From: Siphonodentalium dalli
Taxonomy: Eukaryota > Mollusca > Scaphopoda > Gadilida > Siphonodentaliidae
Length of the DNA: 64,000 bases
Reading direction: 5' to 3'
Assembly (NCBI GenBank): GCA_032622095.1
Contig: CP136067.1
Span: forward strand, 77,836,705 to 77,900,704
The position numbers were made by a program, and so were the translations under genes. The notes under the pieces were generated by a model that worked only from the letters and a program-made list of their open reading frames with translations, was not told where the DNA came from and made no database searches. Positions 1 to 11,183 of the stretch are shown here, one piece after another; position 1 is the first letter of the stretch; each line of letters starts with the position of its first letter.

Positions 1-592
1 TACTCGTGCGTTTCTGTGTAACTGCATCAAAACAAACGTCATTACGATATCGGATGAACTACTCCGCTCATTCCGGCTCCACGTATGAACGAGAACTATC
101 AGTTTTGATGACCCGTTCGTACACAAATCGCTCCTTACAGACCACTGCCCATTTTGATCCAGAAGACAATAAAATACCATCAAAGACTTCGTTTGTTATG
201 ATGAAAATCTATTCATTGGAAAGTAACTTCAGTTCGGCACGAAATCGAGATAAATCACGCTGAACACAAATATATAACAATCCATTCCATGGTGCAATAT
301 GTTTGGGATACATCTATTTCCCGGTCCCTAATGTCCGTTTTATTGTTTTATTTGCCATTTCATGAACCCGCCCGCCGTGAAGAACCGCCTAAATTGATTA
401 GGTTTTATTTCATTTGGGAAACATTGGCGGTTGGACGCATTCCAAGACTGCATGTAGACATCCCGGAGATTGGACAGCTCGAAGGTCCAGTATATATGCA
501 GGCGCCCCGCTCCACCCGGCCAAAATTCCCAATAGTAGGTCACGTCATGTCTGTAACTGGAACTTTTAGACCGTATATGATAGGTTGATACA
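1..592. other. No recognisable gene
   Basis: Short open frames exist on both strands (for example 340-633 minus and 289-588 plus, which overlap antisense). None has a family motif, signal peptide or splice context that I recognise. Near 593-610 the phrase TAGCCGTACGGGC appears; it recurs at about 1632 on the other strand and at 43072, so a repeat boundary lies here. Confidence 0.5.
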
Positions 593-639
593 TAGCCGTA
601 CGGGCGCCCGACTTTTAAGGAATTAATATTCAAAACATC

Positions 640-1375
640 TCAATTTCAAACAATCAATTTGAAGGGAAAAATCATTATCTATTATAACCAATTTATGGTA
701 TATTATTATAATAACACTTGTTAACCCTCACAATATGAGAGATATCTTGGAATTGTGAAAAAAAAACTGGCTTTAAAACATATAAACAACCATTGTTCCA
801 TGTAGGTCGATAGACAGTTTGACAGGAAATATTTTCAAAACCACACTGCATTATCTAAAATAGGAACCCAGCTAGGGTGTGCGCTCTGTCTATCGTCTTA
901 AATAATGACTGTCTGCGAGAAAATAAATTAAACATTTTACATCGCATATTTTATTTTTTTTATAGCCATTTGGAGAACTATTTTGTTATCGGGTAAAGGA
1001 CCAAAACAACATAAATACTATTCAAATAAATAATCAATACTGATTCATCTTTTCAGATAGTGTGTAGTGTTATAGTGATTTTTCCTAAAAGAAAATAGTC
1101 CTGCAAATGGCTGCCAAAAAACTAGAATATGCAATGAAAAATGTTTTATTTATTTTCTCGCAGACAGTCATGATTTCGGACTCAGCGCATACCCTAGTTG
1201 GGTTCATAGTCTAGATAATGTTTTTTTTTTAAATATTTCATGTAAAACTGTCTATCGACCTTCATGAGAAAGTGGTTGCTTTTTTAAAAATAAATAATAT
1301 ATAACATAATTGGTTATAAGGGATAATGATTTTGTCCTTCAAATTGATAGGTTAAAATTGAGATTTTTTATTTTT
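640..1375. mobile_element. Large foldback (palindromic) element, copy 1
   Basis: The two halves are imperfect inverted copies. The left arm has ATCTCAATTTCAAAC, AAATCATTATC, GTCGATAGACAGTTT, the phrase GACTGTCTGCGAGAAAATAA and GCAGAACTA-like sequence. The right arm has their complements in reverse order, ending in TTAAAATTGAGAT. Arms are roughly 330 bp around a short unpaired centre near 1010-1040. There is no coding capacity. A second copy with the same arm phrases lies at 17080-17885. I read it as a non-autonomous foldback DNA element; target duplications are not clear, so the superfamily is unassigned. Confidence 0.75.
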
Positions 1376-1414
1376 GAAAATTCATGAATGGGCCGCCTTC
1401 ATAAGGGGACTTAG

Positions 1415-1655
1415 ACGTTTTGACCGATTGTTTTACATGATATATTCATCGTTGTAACACAATATAACAAAATATATTCAAATTAACCTTAAATATCCAT
1501 AATTCGGGCAGAAATGTGAAAAATACTTTAATTTGCCTCAATTTTTCCATGAAATACCATTCAATTTGCCAAAAAATATCTCCAATTTGCCAGAATTTTG
1601 ATCTTTCAAAAAATTCCCCCCCCCCTGGCCCGTACGGCTATGGGTTTTTAAACGG
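1415..1655 (+). repeat. Interspersed repeat, copy 1 (second copy in the Lox5 intron)
   Basis: About 240 bp whose reverse complement matches 43072-43330 closely. Shared phrases include TTAACCTTAAATAT, CAAAATATATTCAAATTAA, AATACCATTCAATTTGCC, a C-run and GGCCCGTACGGCTA. It abuts the foldback at 640-1375 and may have inserted next to it. No coding capacity. Confidence 0.7.
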
Positions 1656-1837
1656 CTCATGTGAACCTCAAAAGTTATATACCCGTAATCTGTTAGTAGG
1701 GATATATATAGAGGATCTCCAACGAGTTTGATGAATTTGATTCATGAGTCGTAGGCGAGTTGTGATTCAAATTTATCAAACGAGTTTCATAAAATCTTAT
1801 ATCCCAACATAACGAATTGAAGATCTTGTATATCACA

Positions 1838-3228
1838 CAGGGAGGGGGGGGGGGGGGCAGAGAAAATATTTTTTCCTACACGTATGCTGGGGGTGGTGGG
1901 TGTCAAAATGCGCCCAAAGCAATTTTTTCCATGACAAAATTATTTTTTTTCCTTCACTCCTTTTATTGGATTTTTATTTGTTTGTACAGGTTTGTAACAC
2001 TAAGAAATCAATAATAAGGAACTGCAGTAACATTAAACACGCTAGGGCCATTTGATGTTGGTTTGTGCATATTTAGGACAAGCGAAAGTATTCTTAATGC
2101 AGCTGAATCGCCCATGTAGTATTCTATGTAATTAACATCAAATAAGGATAACTTTAAAGAAATAACTTGATTTAATGCCAAATCTGGTCAAACATGGACA
2201 TTAAACACTGATGTATAAAGAATAAACATGTAACATACCTGGACTTGTGAGTGGATGACACAATGATCTCATATATGACAAAAGAGATAGAAAATGGTAA
2301 TAATTCACAATCTCATGTAGTTATGAATGAGTTAATACAGGTTTCTACTAAAAGTGTAGGTTTGTTTTTTATTATATGCTTTACTCCCACATGCTATACT
2401 TGAGCAGTCCAATAGAAATAATGCCTTTTCTGAACTCATACAAGATTCCTGAATTCATAAATGGTTCCTCATTGACATTGGCTCATTTGCTAAAGATTTC
2501 ACATGACACAAGAGGAATACAGTAATGCTCTAATTAATCGACTTCTTAACCACATCAGAATTATGAGTATTTTTTCAGGATTTAGTCGGAAATATGGCTT
2601 GTTGCCATTCATCGGAAAGCTCTCAGTGAGAGTTTTCCGATGAATGGCAACAAGCCATATTTCTGACTAAATCCTGAAAAGATATCCATAATTCTGCTGC
2701 GGTTAAGAAGTCAATTAATGAGCATTACTGTAACTCTATCCTGTTTGTCATATTTTGTCAAAATTGTATTGTAAACTTTGGAAGCTCAGTATTTTGTGAG
2801 AAATTGAAGCTTTTCATTTTTTTCTTTCTTGGACACTCAGCTATATTGTTTTTACTATGATTTTGCCAAGGGACTGAATGATCAGCTTGTGGTATTTTAA
2901 TGTACTCACCATTATTTGTGCTAGATCGGCAAGCAGACAGACTATTCACATGTTTCTATAGGGACAAAATCCACTGCAGTCAAGAATATACTGCTAGAGA
3001 CCAGTCCTGCTGTTGATTACTAGATTCACTGAATCTCAATGTAGGAGGTTTGGTGTTGGTTTTCTCTGTATGTTTGTGTTCCACAAGGGGGTGGGTGTCA
3101 AAACCTGGCTGGAAAAAACTCTATGAAATGGAAAAAATTGGGGTTCGGGGCGGGTGGGTCCAAAAAGTGGTCATCGGCAAAAAAGTAGCATACGTGTCTG
3201 GAAATTTTTCCGACCCCCCCCCCCCCTG
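1838..3228. mobile_element. DNA element with CAGGGG/CCCCTG ends, copy 1
   Basis: It starts CAGGGAGGGGG with a long G-run and ends in a C-run plus CTG, giving inverted G/C-run termini. The flanks share TATCACA (1831-1837 and 3229-3235), a probable 7-bp target duplication. Just inside each end lies a related phrase, CACGTATGC on the left and CATACGTGTC on the right, which are inverted copies, followed by GTGGGTG tracts. A second element with the same end organisation is at 22989-23529. The CAG start resembles hAT elements, but those normally make 8-bp duplications. No transposase frame is visible. A separate MITE (2520-2730) is nested inside. Confidence 0.6.
2520..2730. mobile_element. TA-flanked foldback MITE (Tc1/mariner-like)
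   Basis: A 211-bp near-perfect palindrome. The left arm starts CAGTAATGCTC and the right arm ends GAGCATTACTG; each end is flanked by TA (2518-2519 and 2731-2732). Arms of about 100 bp include GGCTTGTTGCCATTCATCGG and its complement, with a tiny centre near 2627-2634. TA duplication and a CAGT start are typical of Tc1/mariner-type non-autonomous elements. The few mismatches between the arms suggest a relatively young copy. Confidence 0.85.
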
Positions 3229-3239
3229 TATCACATGAA

Positions 3240-4510
3240 CAAAACTAGAGCTTTATGCCTTTTTAACAAATCAAACAGAAGCTTATAAATCCACAGATTC
3301 CATTGTTGGGTGAGGCGCTTCACAACCGTATGCGACAGTATTGCGCGATCGAGCTGCCGACGTAGAAATATAGTCCGTGGCGTTGCCATGTGTGGCTTTA
3401 CGAAATAGTATTAATCCGCATGATTCAATGTAAAGTAATTTGTTGGCGCGCTGCCAAGTTGGTGGGAAGCCCGCACTTAATCGCCACATGTGAGAGATAA
3501 GAAAATATATGACTTTTTAATGATAAAAGGGGTTTCATGTGATATAGATCGACAAATAATCGAAGTATACCTTATAAACTTTGAAAAATCAGACCAAGCG
3601 AACTCACGTACATATTTCTGTTGGTTTCAATGTTTCGTACGTGAGTAAGTGAGGAAAACGCTCTTTATCCATACCATATCAGGACCAGACTAACAAGAGC
3701 GCTCTTTATTGTTTCAAGATGAAAAACCTTTCTAAATTATTTAACTTGAATAAGTCCGTTTGAAATATTTAAATTATTTGTCGATCTGTTCACAAGTGAA
3801 TAAGTCCGTATGAAATATTTCAGTTATTTGTCGATCTGTTTTTATCATCGTGATCGGACCGGATTGACACAAACTCATGTTACTATGTGCAGGTATAATT
3901 GAAGGCTCGAAACAGCAATGTCACTTTAATATGTTTCAACAATTGTGTTTACTGACTTTTTTTAAAGGCCTTACTCTCCTTATTTCCTTATATATATACT
4001 GATTGAGTGAATTCATATATATTATGCAGGCGTACAAATGAAAATACCTTGAATTTCGGCTTGTTTCTTGAATAGTGCTTTAATTGAATTACATCCTTTA
4101 TTTCTATATCGAGTTCTCAAAGATTAGATAAATATTTAGATTGACAAGCCAGTCATTTGAAAAATAATTGGAAATAATAATTTTGTAAAACAATGTGGTG
4201 CCAGCTGGTATACCAGTCACCAATTTTCCATTCGACGAGTTCAAAATGCTTCAAGACATTTCGGACAGTTGAGAACTTTGCCCACGAAAGATACAATTGA
4301 TTGATATATCATATCACAAGTGGAATTGCTCGATATCTTTGATATTGCATACGTGTGGCGTGTATAGCTATTGGAAACAATCGCGTGTGGGCATGGTCCG
4401 TCCGATCAGATATATCAATGGTCGACAGTGATCGTCGCATCTATAAATTATACTCAACATAACCTCGTACAAATACGCACATAATCGACATATACAATGT
4501 GAAATAGGTA
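3240..4510. other. Intergenic, no gene seen
   Basis: No convincing coding frame or RNA gene. It holds a paired ACGCTCTTTAT motif (annotated separately) and a local duplication near 3745-3840 in which AATAAGTCCGT, GAAATATTT and ATTATTTGTCGATCTGTT appear twice. Confidence 0.5.
3655..3712 (+). repeat. Paired ACGCTCTTTAT motif
   Basis: AAAACGCTCTTTAT at about 3655 and GAGCGCTCTTTATTG at about 3697, separated by about 42 bp with CCATATCAGGA between them. The same arrangement (motif, CATATCAGGA, motif) is found inside the TTAA MITEs at 15.5, 48.9 and 62.1 kb. Here I see no surrounding MITE ends, so this is a solitary copy or a remnant. Confidence 0.7.
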
Positions 4511-4515
4511 CATTG

Positions 4516-4605
4516 ATTATTTGATTCTGAAATAAGCAGATAATGGAGTCATAAACGTTATTTCGTTTTATGGCGCGGGCCACAGTGAAAACATATGTTA
4601 AATAG
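4516..4605 (+). repeat. ATGGCGCGGGCC repeat family, copy 1
   Basis: Contains TTGATTCTGAAAT, a TTATTTCGTTTTATGGCGCG phrase and GGCCACAGTGAAAACA. The same order of phrases is found at 16039-16195 and, on the minus strand, at 35175-35345. No coding capacity. Confidence 0.65.
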
Positions 4606-5405
4606 CGTACACATGAAAAGGCGTGAGTTGGCTTATTTGTATCATTGTACGCACATAATCTGCTTCATTGTGAGTCGATATTGTGACTAAAACGCTCTGA
4701 TTTTCAGCACATTTTCGACTCAAAATGAGGCGATTGTAAGCAGATTATGTATCTAAAACAAGTTCTATTATAAGCATATAATGTGCGGTCTTTCTATGAA
4801 CAGGTTGTGATACTTGGTAGGGATATTCGCCACGAGGGCTACCAAAGGAGTGTCATATTCGGTTCTTGAATTATCATTTATTTATCAATATTGTCAAGCT
4901 GTCGCAGGCGTGCCACACAACTAATATTAGCATATTCTGTTCTAGATATATTGGATGAGCTGTCCCTGCAGAGAATTACAAATGTTCTTAGAAGGTCGAA
5001 GCAATTCATGGTAAGAAAATACTGTATTAAACAGCGATGTTCTGATCTTCTGTCGGTCTCAACACCAACATGGCTTGAAGGGTGGATGCATGAAACTTCA
5101 AATGATTACATTTGTACCATCCATGCACTTTGGTGTTTTTAAGAGTCAAAAGTATGGTCCTGGCCAAGATAATTGTAAGACACAATACAGCATGTGTACA
5201 TGGTGTTCTGCACCATGCCACGAACACACGACTTGCTCACAACCAAAACAGTTACCAAACAGTCTCGGAGCACGCCCATCAGTGGATCGTTTATGTCCCG
5301 TTTAGGACTACACATTTTCTGCGTTTGTGTCCGCAGGGAAACGGGTCGACCATACAGATTCAAAACAATGTATGCAGTGTATATATCACTAGTTATCTCA
5401 AGTGA
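4606..5405. other. Intergenic, overlapping open frames without recognisable homology
   Basis: Several overlapping frames of 66-156 codons exist on both strands at 4891-5625. They are mutually exclusive and show no domain that I recognise. The longest, on the minus strand at 5139-5609, covers the 33-bp repeat described next and is probably chance. Confidence 0.45.
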
Positions 5406-5477
5406 AAGAAAGTTAAGAAACATATCCTCTTTCCGTTCCAAAACCTGCATCATATGCAGGCCATGGGTACATATTCT

Positions 5478-5577
5478 CAAGTCAAGCCAGTTGCTCCTAA
5501 ATAGTATACTCAAGTTGAGCCAGTTGCTCCCAAACAATCCACTCAAGTTGAACCCATTGCCCCAAACCAATCGACAA
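5478..5577 (+). repeat. 33-bp tandem repeat, possible decayed coding repeat
   Basis: Three 33-bp units (starting about 5478, 5511 and 5544) around CAAGTTGAGCCAGTTGCTCC. In the frame of the ATG at 5463 they read as an 11-residue peptide repeat of the form TQVEPVAPKQS, broken by one in-frame TAG in the first unit where the next unit has CAA. This could be a remnant of a low-complexity protein exon or a chance minisatellite; the frame closes shortly downstream. Function unknown. Confidence 0.5.
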
Positions 5578-5629
5578 AATCTCTCAAACGTTTTGACTTT
5601 CAGATACAATAGGTTAATATTCTAGTTAG

Positions 5630-6880
5630 AAAAGTTCAGCACGATACGCGAAGTCAAATGTTTGAATTTTACAGACACAAACAGTATAGTTGTGGGTTGA
5701 AGCTTCCTGTTGGGCGAAATATGACCTTCCATGTCTCCCACCGGATAGTCAACTTGATGCATTGATACAAGTTTACGCGATGTTCATAATACATTATAAA
5801 TACCTTGTCAATGTCAAGTCAGATATTATAATAATTGTATCATTTGCTATTGATTATTAATTACATCTGTATTCTCGTGTAAATTTTATGCGTTTTATAT
5901 GATATGTTTGCACACATTAGTCGATTCTTGATTTATATTCCTGCAATCGGAAATATTTCCTCTTGTGCATGTTCTTTCAGTTGAACGATGTACATGGCTG
6001 ATTGTTTTAGTCTCATGCATCCAGTTCCTGCTTTGTATACACACTGTTGCTTCCCTGCGATAGTTTTTGTCTGCCCGATTATATTCCTATTCGTAATGTG
6101 ACCTATATCGGCTGAACTGACGTTATATATAAGATATTCATTCATCTTTGCTTATCTCTATATAATGCTGATTTTGTAATTCCCCAACAGTGGCATGAAT
6201 GTTGTCATCATTGAGGCGTTCAGCGGTCTATGGTGTTGTTGATGTATTTACCGATTTAGAAATATTTTTCTGTTTATTAAAGTGATGTGAAACACTCCAG
6301 TAGGGTGATCAAATAGAAATGGAGAATAATCTTGTTCAAAGTAGTTATTTTTACAAATACTATATCTAAATTTACAACACACACCGTCATTCGTATGTAT
6401 TAATTAAACGCAGTGACTCTCGATGGTGAAATTGTTTTCGTTAGTTTATTGCCAATAGATGCGTCCCGAATCCAGTAGTAAATATTTACAATTGAGCATA
6501 GTTCAGACGATGTTTTCTATGGAGTGGTATACGGTCGATTTGCTTCAGATTTTCGGCCGTGTTAGTATAGAATGTTGCATGCATCCAATTGGCATAGTGC
6601 CTGAATACCAACTTAGCAGTTTCACGCACCCGAACAAGTACATAATATGTCGTTAAAGGGTGGATTGTCTTACCAACATCAGAAATAATTCAGCCAACAC
6701 TTCAAAATATTAGCGAGATCAGTTGGGAGGCAACGATTCACTTCACTCTCTATTATAAAGTGTTTGCACTTTAGGAGAAGAAATAACATTGGCGATGAAG
6801 ACATTTGGCATGGTAGCTACTACTTACGCGCATTTGATCATCATACGCCCACTGTCGAAGAGAATGCGGGATATACTGGA
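5630..6880. other. Intergenic, nothing recognised
   Basis: AT-rich sequence with only short frames. No RNA gene, repeat boundary or regulatory site that I can support. Confidence 0.5.
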
Positions 6881-6884
6881 TTGA

Positions 6885-7735
6885 CCTCGTCCGTCCGTCC
6901 GAACATCTATCCATCCGTTTTCCGTCCGTCCGTTCTGGCAGATATATCAATACCAGTTGTCGGATCTCAATGAAATCTCGTATGGATGTTCACTATATTC
7001 ACTCGTTTTTTTCCGGATTTTCCGTTTTAGAGTTATTCATCTTTGTTTAGCTGGAACTTTTTTGTCTGTCCGAGCAGATATCTCCACCACCAGTTGGCGA
7101 ATCTAAATGAAATTTGGTATGGATGTTCACCCACTATGAGGGCAACGATTGAGTGTTCAATCGTTTTATTGAGTGTTCAATCGTTTTATTGAGAGTTCAA
7201 TCGTTTTATTGAGTGTTCAATCGTTTTATTGAGTGTTCAATCGTTTTATTGAGTGTTCAATCGTGTTTTCCGTTCTAGAGTTATTCATATTTGTAGATTT
7301 GGAAGTGTTGGTTTTTCGTCAGTATCTCCACGACCGGTTGACGATATCAATTAAATTTGGTATGGATGTTCACTATTATGATGGCAATCAAATGAGTGTT
7401 CAATTATGTGTTCCATTCTACAGTTATTTTTCTTTGTTTATATGAAAATGTTGGGTTTTTTCCAGTCGAAGCAGATATCTCTCCCATACTTTTTCGGTTC
7501 GAATTTGCCACCGTATGGTACACAAGTACCGCCGGTGCAAACTCGTGTTGTATATAATTTGCTTTGTTGTTGCGATCAAAAGTTGTCAAGAGAACATACA
7601 ATAGGGGCAAAATATTCCGACTTATCCGGACTTGAACTGAAGCGTACATCCAGACGTACTCATTCGGTAATCGAGTTGGTCCATATACAGTTCTCGGGGT
7701 CAGAAACATACCAGAAGTATCTAGACATATATTGA
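6885..7735 (+). repeat. Modular repeat with GTCCGTCC start and TTGGTATGGATGTTCAC phrase
   Basis: It begins GGATATACTGGATTGACC followed by GTCCGTCC tracts, then has at least three modules, each containing a version of AAATTTGGTATGGATGTTCA (about 6975, 7110 and 7350) next to a GGATCTCAAT- or GCAGATATCTCC-type phrase. Its start resembles the repeat at 17965-18735. A frame at 7406-7735 runs across it but is probably spurious. I read it as a non-coding interspersed repeat. Confidence 0.6.
7151..7266 (+). repeat. 20-bp minisatellite, six units
   Basis: Six consecutive 20-bp units of GAGTGTTCAATCGTTTTATT starting at 7151, 7171, 7191, 7211, 7231 and 7251. They are identical except for one substitution in the third unit and decay in the sixth. 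Nested within the modular repeat at 6885-7735. Near-identity suggests recent slippage expansion. Confidence 0.95.
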
Positions 7736-7739
7736 CTAT

Positions 7740-8677
7740 AAATCAGGGACCGTTTCTATAACTTTGCTATATATAAATTATGGCGGCATCAATAAAACAG
7801 TATTTAGCAAGGAGTTCATGTCAGCCAATTGTATTACGAGACTTTATGAATATTTTTAGCGCGTTTTATCGTCGTGTAGGTCTGTGAGTAGCGCGCGCCC
7901 GTCTTGTACTACCAGCAGGTCGACCAAGATCAACAAAGGTTTGATATTTGTGTATTCAAAAATAAAAACGATTCCCGTTGCGTTATTTGCTACGGTCTGT
8001 TTGCCAGCCGCTTTGATCGGCAGTGCGCATGCGGGACTCCACATTGATTCTGTGAACTGTGACCCCCGTGTATTCTTGCGCGAGGAGCGGAATCACTGAG
8101 CGTGTTACAAGGTTGTGTTATGCAGCTTACGCTGTTGGATTTACCTACCGCCAATCATAGCGGGTGTGACGCCTATTGGTTTGTGCGTCCTAACCACAGT
8201 TTGTTAATGCGATTATCAGGCTGATGGCATCTTTAAAGCTTTTAGCAGAATGCGTTCCTGTGTGGCCCAATTAAAAAAAAAACTGAGTTAAAATAAAGAG
8301 CGTCAGCTCATCGAGGCAATGCGTGCGTGTAGTGCATGTCATATCCAGTAGAGTCATTAGCTATCTCTCTTGAAATTACATACCACCGGCTCACTGCATA
8401 TAAGCAGGAGTATACTATAGTTGTGCGCCAAAGGACTTAATTTATTATTGCAAAGTCACAGTAGATGTGGAACAAGCAAAACATATACACTATATACAGA
8501 AAAGACGACAGACGGAATGGGTGCATGTGCATCAATATATAATAACATACACCTGTCCCCTGTCACCCCGTGTTTATATAACTTAAAATAATTGACACAG
8601 AAACGGAAAATAATTAATATGAATATACCACTGTGATTACACTTCGTGTAACAGACCCCCACAACCATGTGTGTTTA

Positions 8678-8680
<3 letters not shown>
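7740..8680. other. Intergenic, one AATAAAGAGCGT motif
   Basis: No gene recognised. AATAAAGAGCGT occurs at about 8294, an isolated minus-orientation copy of the dispersed ACGCTCTTTAT motif. The opposing frames at 7856-8099 are antisense to each other and show no recognised domain. Confidence 0.45.

Positions 8681-8724
<44 letters not shown>
8681..8724. repeat. (AT)n microsatellite
   Basis: About 22 uninterrupted AT dinucleotides. Confidence 0.98.
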
Positions 8725-8727
<3 letters not shown>

Positions 8728-10937
8728 AGTCTATATATACCACCCGCTAGCGCTCCCTCATACTTTTCATATATAGAATCATTCACTACATACCCAATAA
8801 TAATATATTAGACTTTGTCTCATCACGACGTTCAGTCGCAGACAGTAGACTGCTACCGATAAACAAAAACTATTCGTAGGACACACCTATACTTAATCCT
8901 AAAGTTCATTCGCACAGCTTGATGTCTCATATTTCGCACGGGGGGATAACATCACAATCACGTTTGCTTGTGCTAAGGTATTCAGATGACAACACACTCT
9001 CATGCATTTAAGACTACTCATGTGTCCCTATTACTCTTATCTCATTGCAAAATAATCCCAAGGGAATATGTGTATGTTATTCTTTTAAATGGCGCATGAG
9101 CTAGACGAATTGACCCATGCGTATATACTACAACACTGATAAAGATTTGTATGTCCTTACCATATTGAATCGAAATGTTGACATCATGAATTGGTTAATC
9201 GATGTCACTCAGTTTCCAAAAGGGCCCGTAACTGACTTATTCCATCTTACATCATTCTAATGTACCTCGTAGGTTGATTATGGTTGTGATGATGCAACAT
9301 TGCATTATTGTGCAACATTCCAATTATTCTAAAAATATGTAGTTCGACCTTTTGTGAGATATTATTAATCTTTGGTAACGACCCGATATATCCTTAATTT
9401 GAATCAACGGGCATATCTCTTAAGAAGCATTGTCAGTCAGTCGATGCAGGCCCGTGCGTCCATTTGATACAAGGTGGTGTGTATTTATTTAGTTGATAAT
9501 AATTTGTTAAACTGTGTTCTGGTAAGATTTAGAAAACTGAATTTCGTATAATAAAGTTCTATTGAAAATGTGACACCAGAGAAAGAAAGTGATGAAGCAA
9601 ATTAGCACAGAGACTGACAGTCCAAGTGACAGCGCCGAAAATTACGACGGAGGAAGATGCAGTTAACGAAAATAGTTAATAAATCTCTCGGTGTAACGGC
9701 CATTAATGAAGGGAACACCCTGGTGGATGCAGCGGTGTTATGGGCCCGCGAGCGCGATAAAACGACTGTTAATGTTACACATAAAATATTGTCTGTATTT
9801 TTAGTGCGAATTTCCAGTGCTATCACTATTGCTAATAATAAACCTATATCTTAGGGGCATTGTATATTTATGTCTAATAGATAGGACTAAATGGCTATAT
9901 ATCACCTTTATTTTCGTTTTATAGACCCTTAAATAAGTCTCCAAACGTTTAATGCGATAGTCAAGTATTTTCTGGTCCAGTCCCCAACATTTATTGCGGT
10001 GGATTACACGAACTTAAGTATTCTTCCAGATTGCTTTGAGATATACACATCATGTTGCTGGACCTATTACTTGTTTCAAATCCTTCAGAATATATACATC
10101 TTGATAATTTTCTTTAAAAATGGAATACTGTGCAAATATAAACTGTGAATTGGAAGTATATTCTGGAAATTAGTTTGCAGACACGAACATCCTGTCATGT
10201 TGGATTTTATACTCGAATACAGGATTGCATGGCCTAGACATGAAACGATGTGGACTTGAATACAAAGTGTGAATAAAACCTTTCATGCTTATCTCATTTT
10301 CCCTACAGGTAAATACATATATTGACGTTCTTTAAAACAAATCTGATATTATTTGCGATGAGGAATGACAAATGTTCCAAAAGAGTTCTCAAATTATCTG
10401 CATTTCTGAAATGACACCGAATAAATGGAGTGGCATATGCGACGTGGTAAACGAACTCACATTGAAGCGAGTTGCCAAGCACATGATTCGTATAGTGCGA
10501 AATGTCACCCAAACAACTATCGTGCATGTGTGTTAGTTATTTTGTGAATATATGAGAATTAAATTTCATGTGGTTTGGTTAGTTCCATTCGAGATTATAA
10601 TGTGCTTCGTCAGAGTTCGTCTGCACGTATTGACAGTATGACCGCGACTATATATAAGTAGCCGTCCGACTCACAGCCGCCTCAATAGCAAGCATGCAGT
10701 CTAGATTATGTTATCTCCGTAACGCTTATAATAATACTAATGGAAATATGGAATTCATGTATGCCCAACCTATACTGATATGTGACTACATATTAGCATT
10801 CACACTGAGTTCGTGCCTCCATCAATCTGATATTATATACTGTAGAAAAATATCACTTCTCTAGAACCTCTCGACCTTCTACATGCAAGTATGATATATT
10901 TTCAGAATTGTTACAGATACATAGCCAGGATACAAGT
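8725..10937. other. Intergenic, nothing recognised
   Basis: No frame with a recognisable domain, no RNA gene and no repeat shared with the rest of the window that I could identify. Confidence 0.5.
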
Positions 10938-10941
10938 TTAA

Positions 10942-11179
10942 CCCTTTGAGTGCCAGGTCGATTTTTGTATCAACCCATATACCCTGTGCCAATGAATTCT
11001 CTTATATATGCGAGTCGACCATAGGGTCGCCTCGCATATACAAGAGAATGCATTGGCGTTTTTTTTTTTTTTTTTTAATTTTTTTTTTTTTAACAATTTT
11101 AATAATTTATTCTTATATTCTTTAACAGACTTATTTTGTAGGTTTAGGGCCGATGAGATCGGCCCTGGCACTCAAAGGG
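10942..11179. mobile_element. TTAA-flanked MITE with CCCTTTGAGTGCCAGG ends (piggyBac-like)
   Basis: A 238-bp element flanked by TTAA on both sides (10938-10941 and 11180-11183). The inverted ends are CCCTTTGAGTGCCAGG, perfect over 16 bp. TTAA duplication with CCC-starting ends is characteristic of piggyBac-type elements. Inside is a strong hairpin (about 10989-11056, arms around CCAATG...TATGCGAG) and then T-rich tracts. The hairpin core recurs in the element at 46359-46771, which has different ends. No transposase. Confidence 0.85.
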
Positions 11180-11183
11180 TTAA

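Noticed and set aside
5139-5609. 156-codon minus-strand frame
   Set aside because: It is kept open partly by the 33-bp repeat and overlaps a plus-strand frame of similar length. No family motif.
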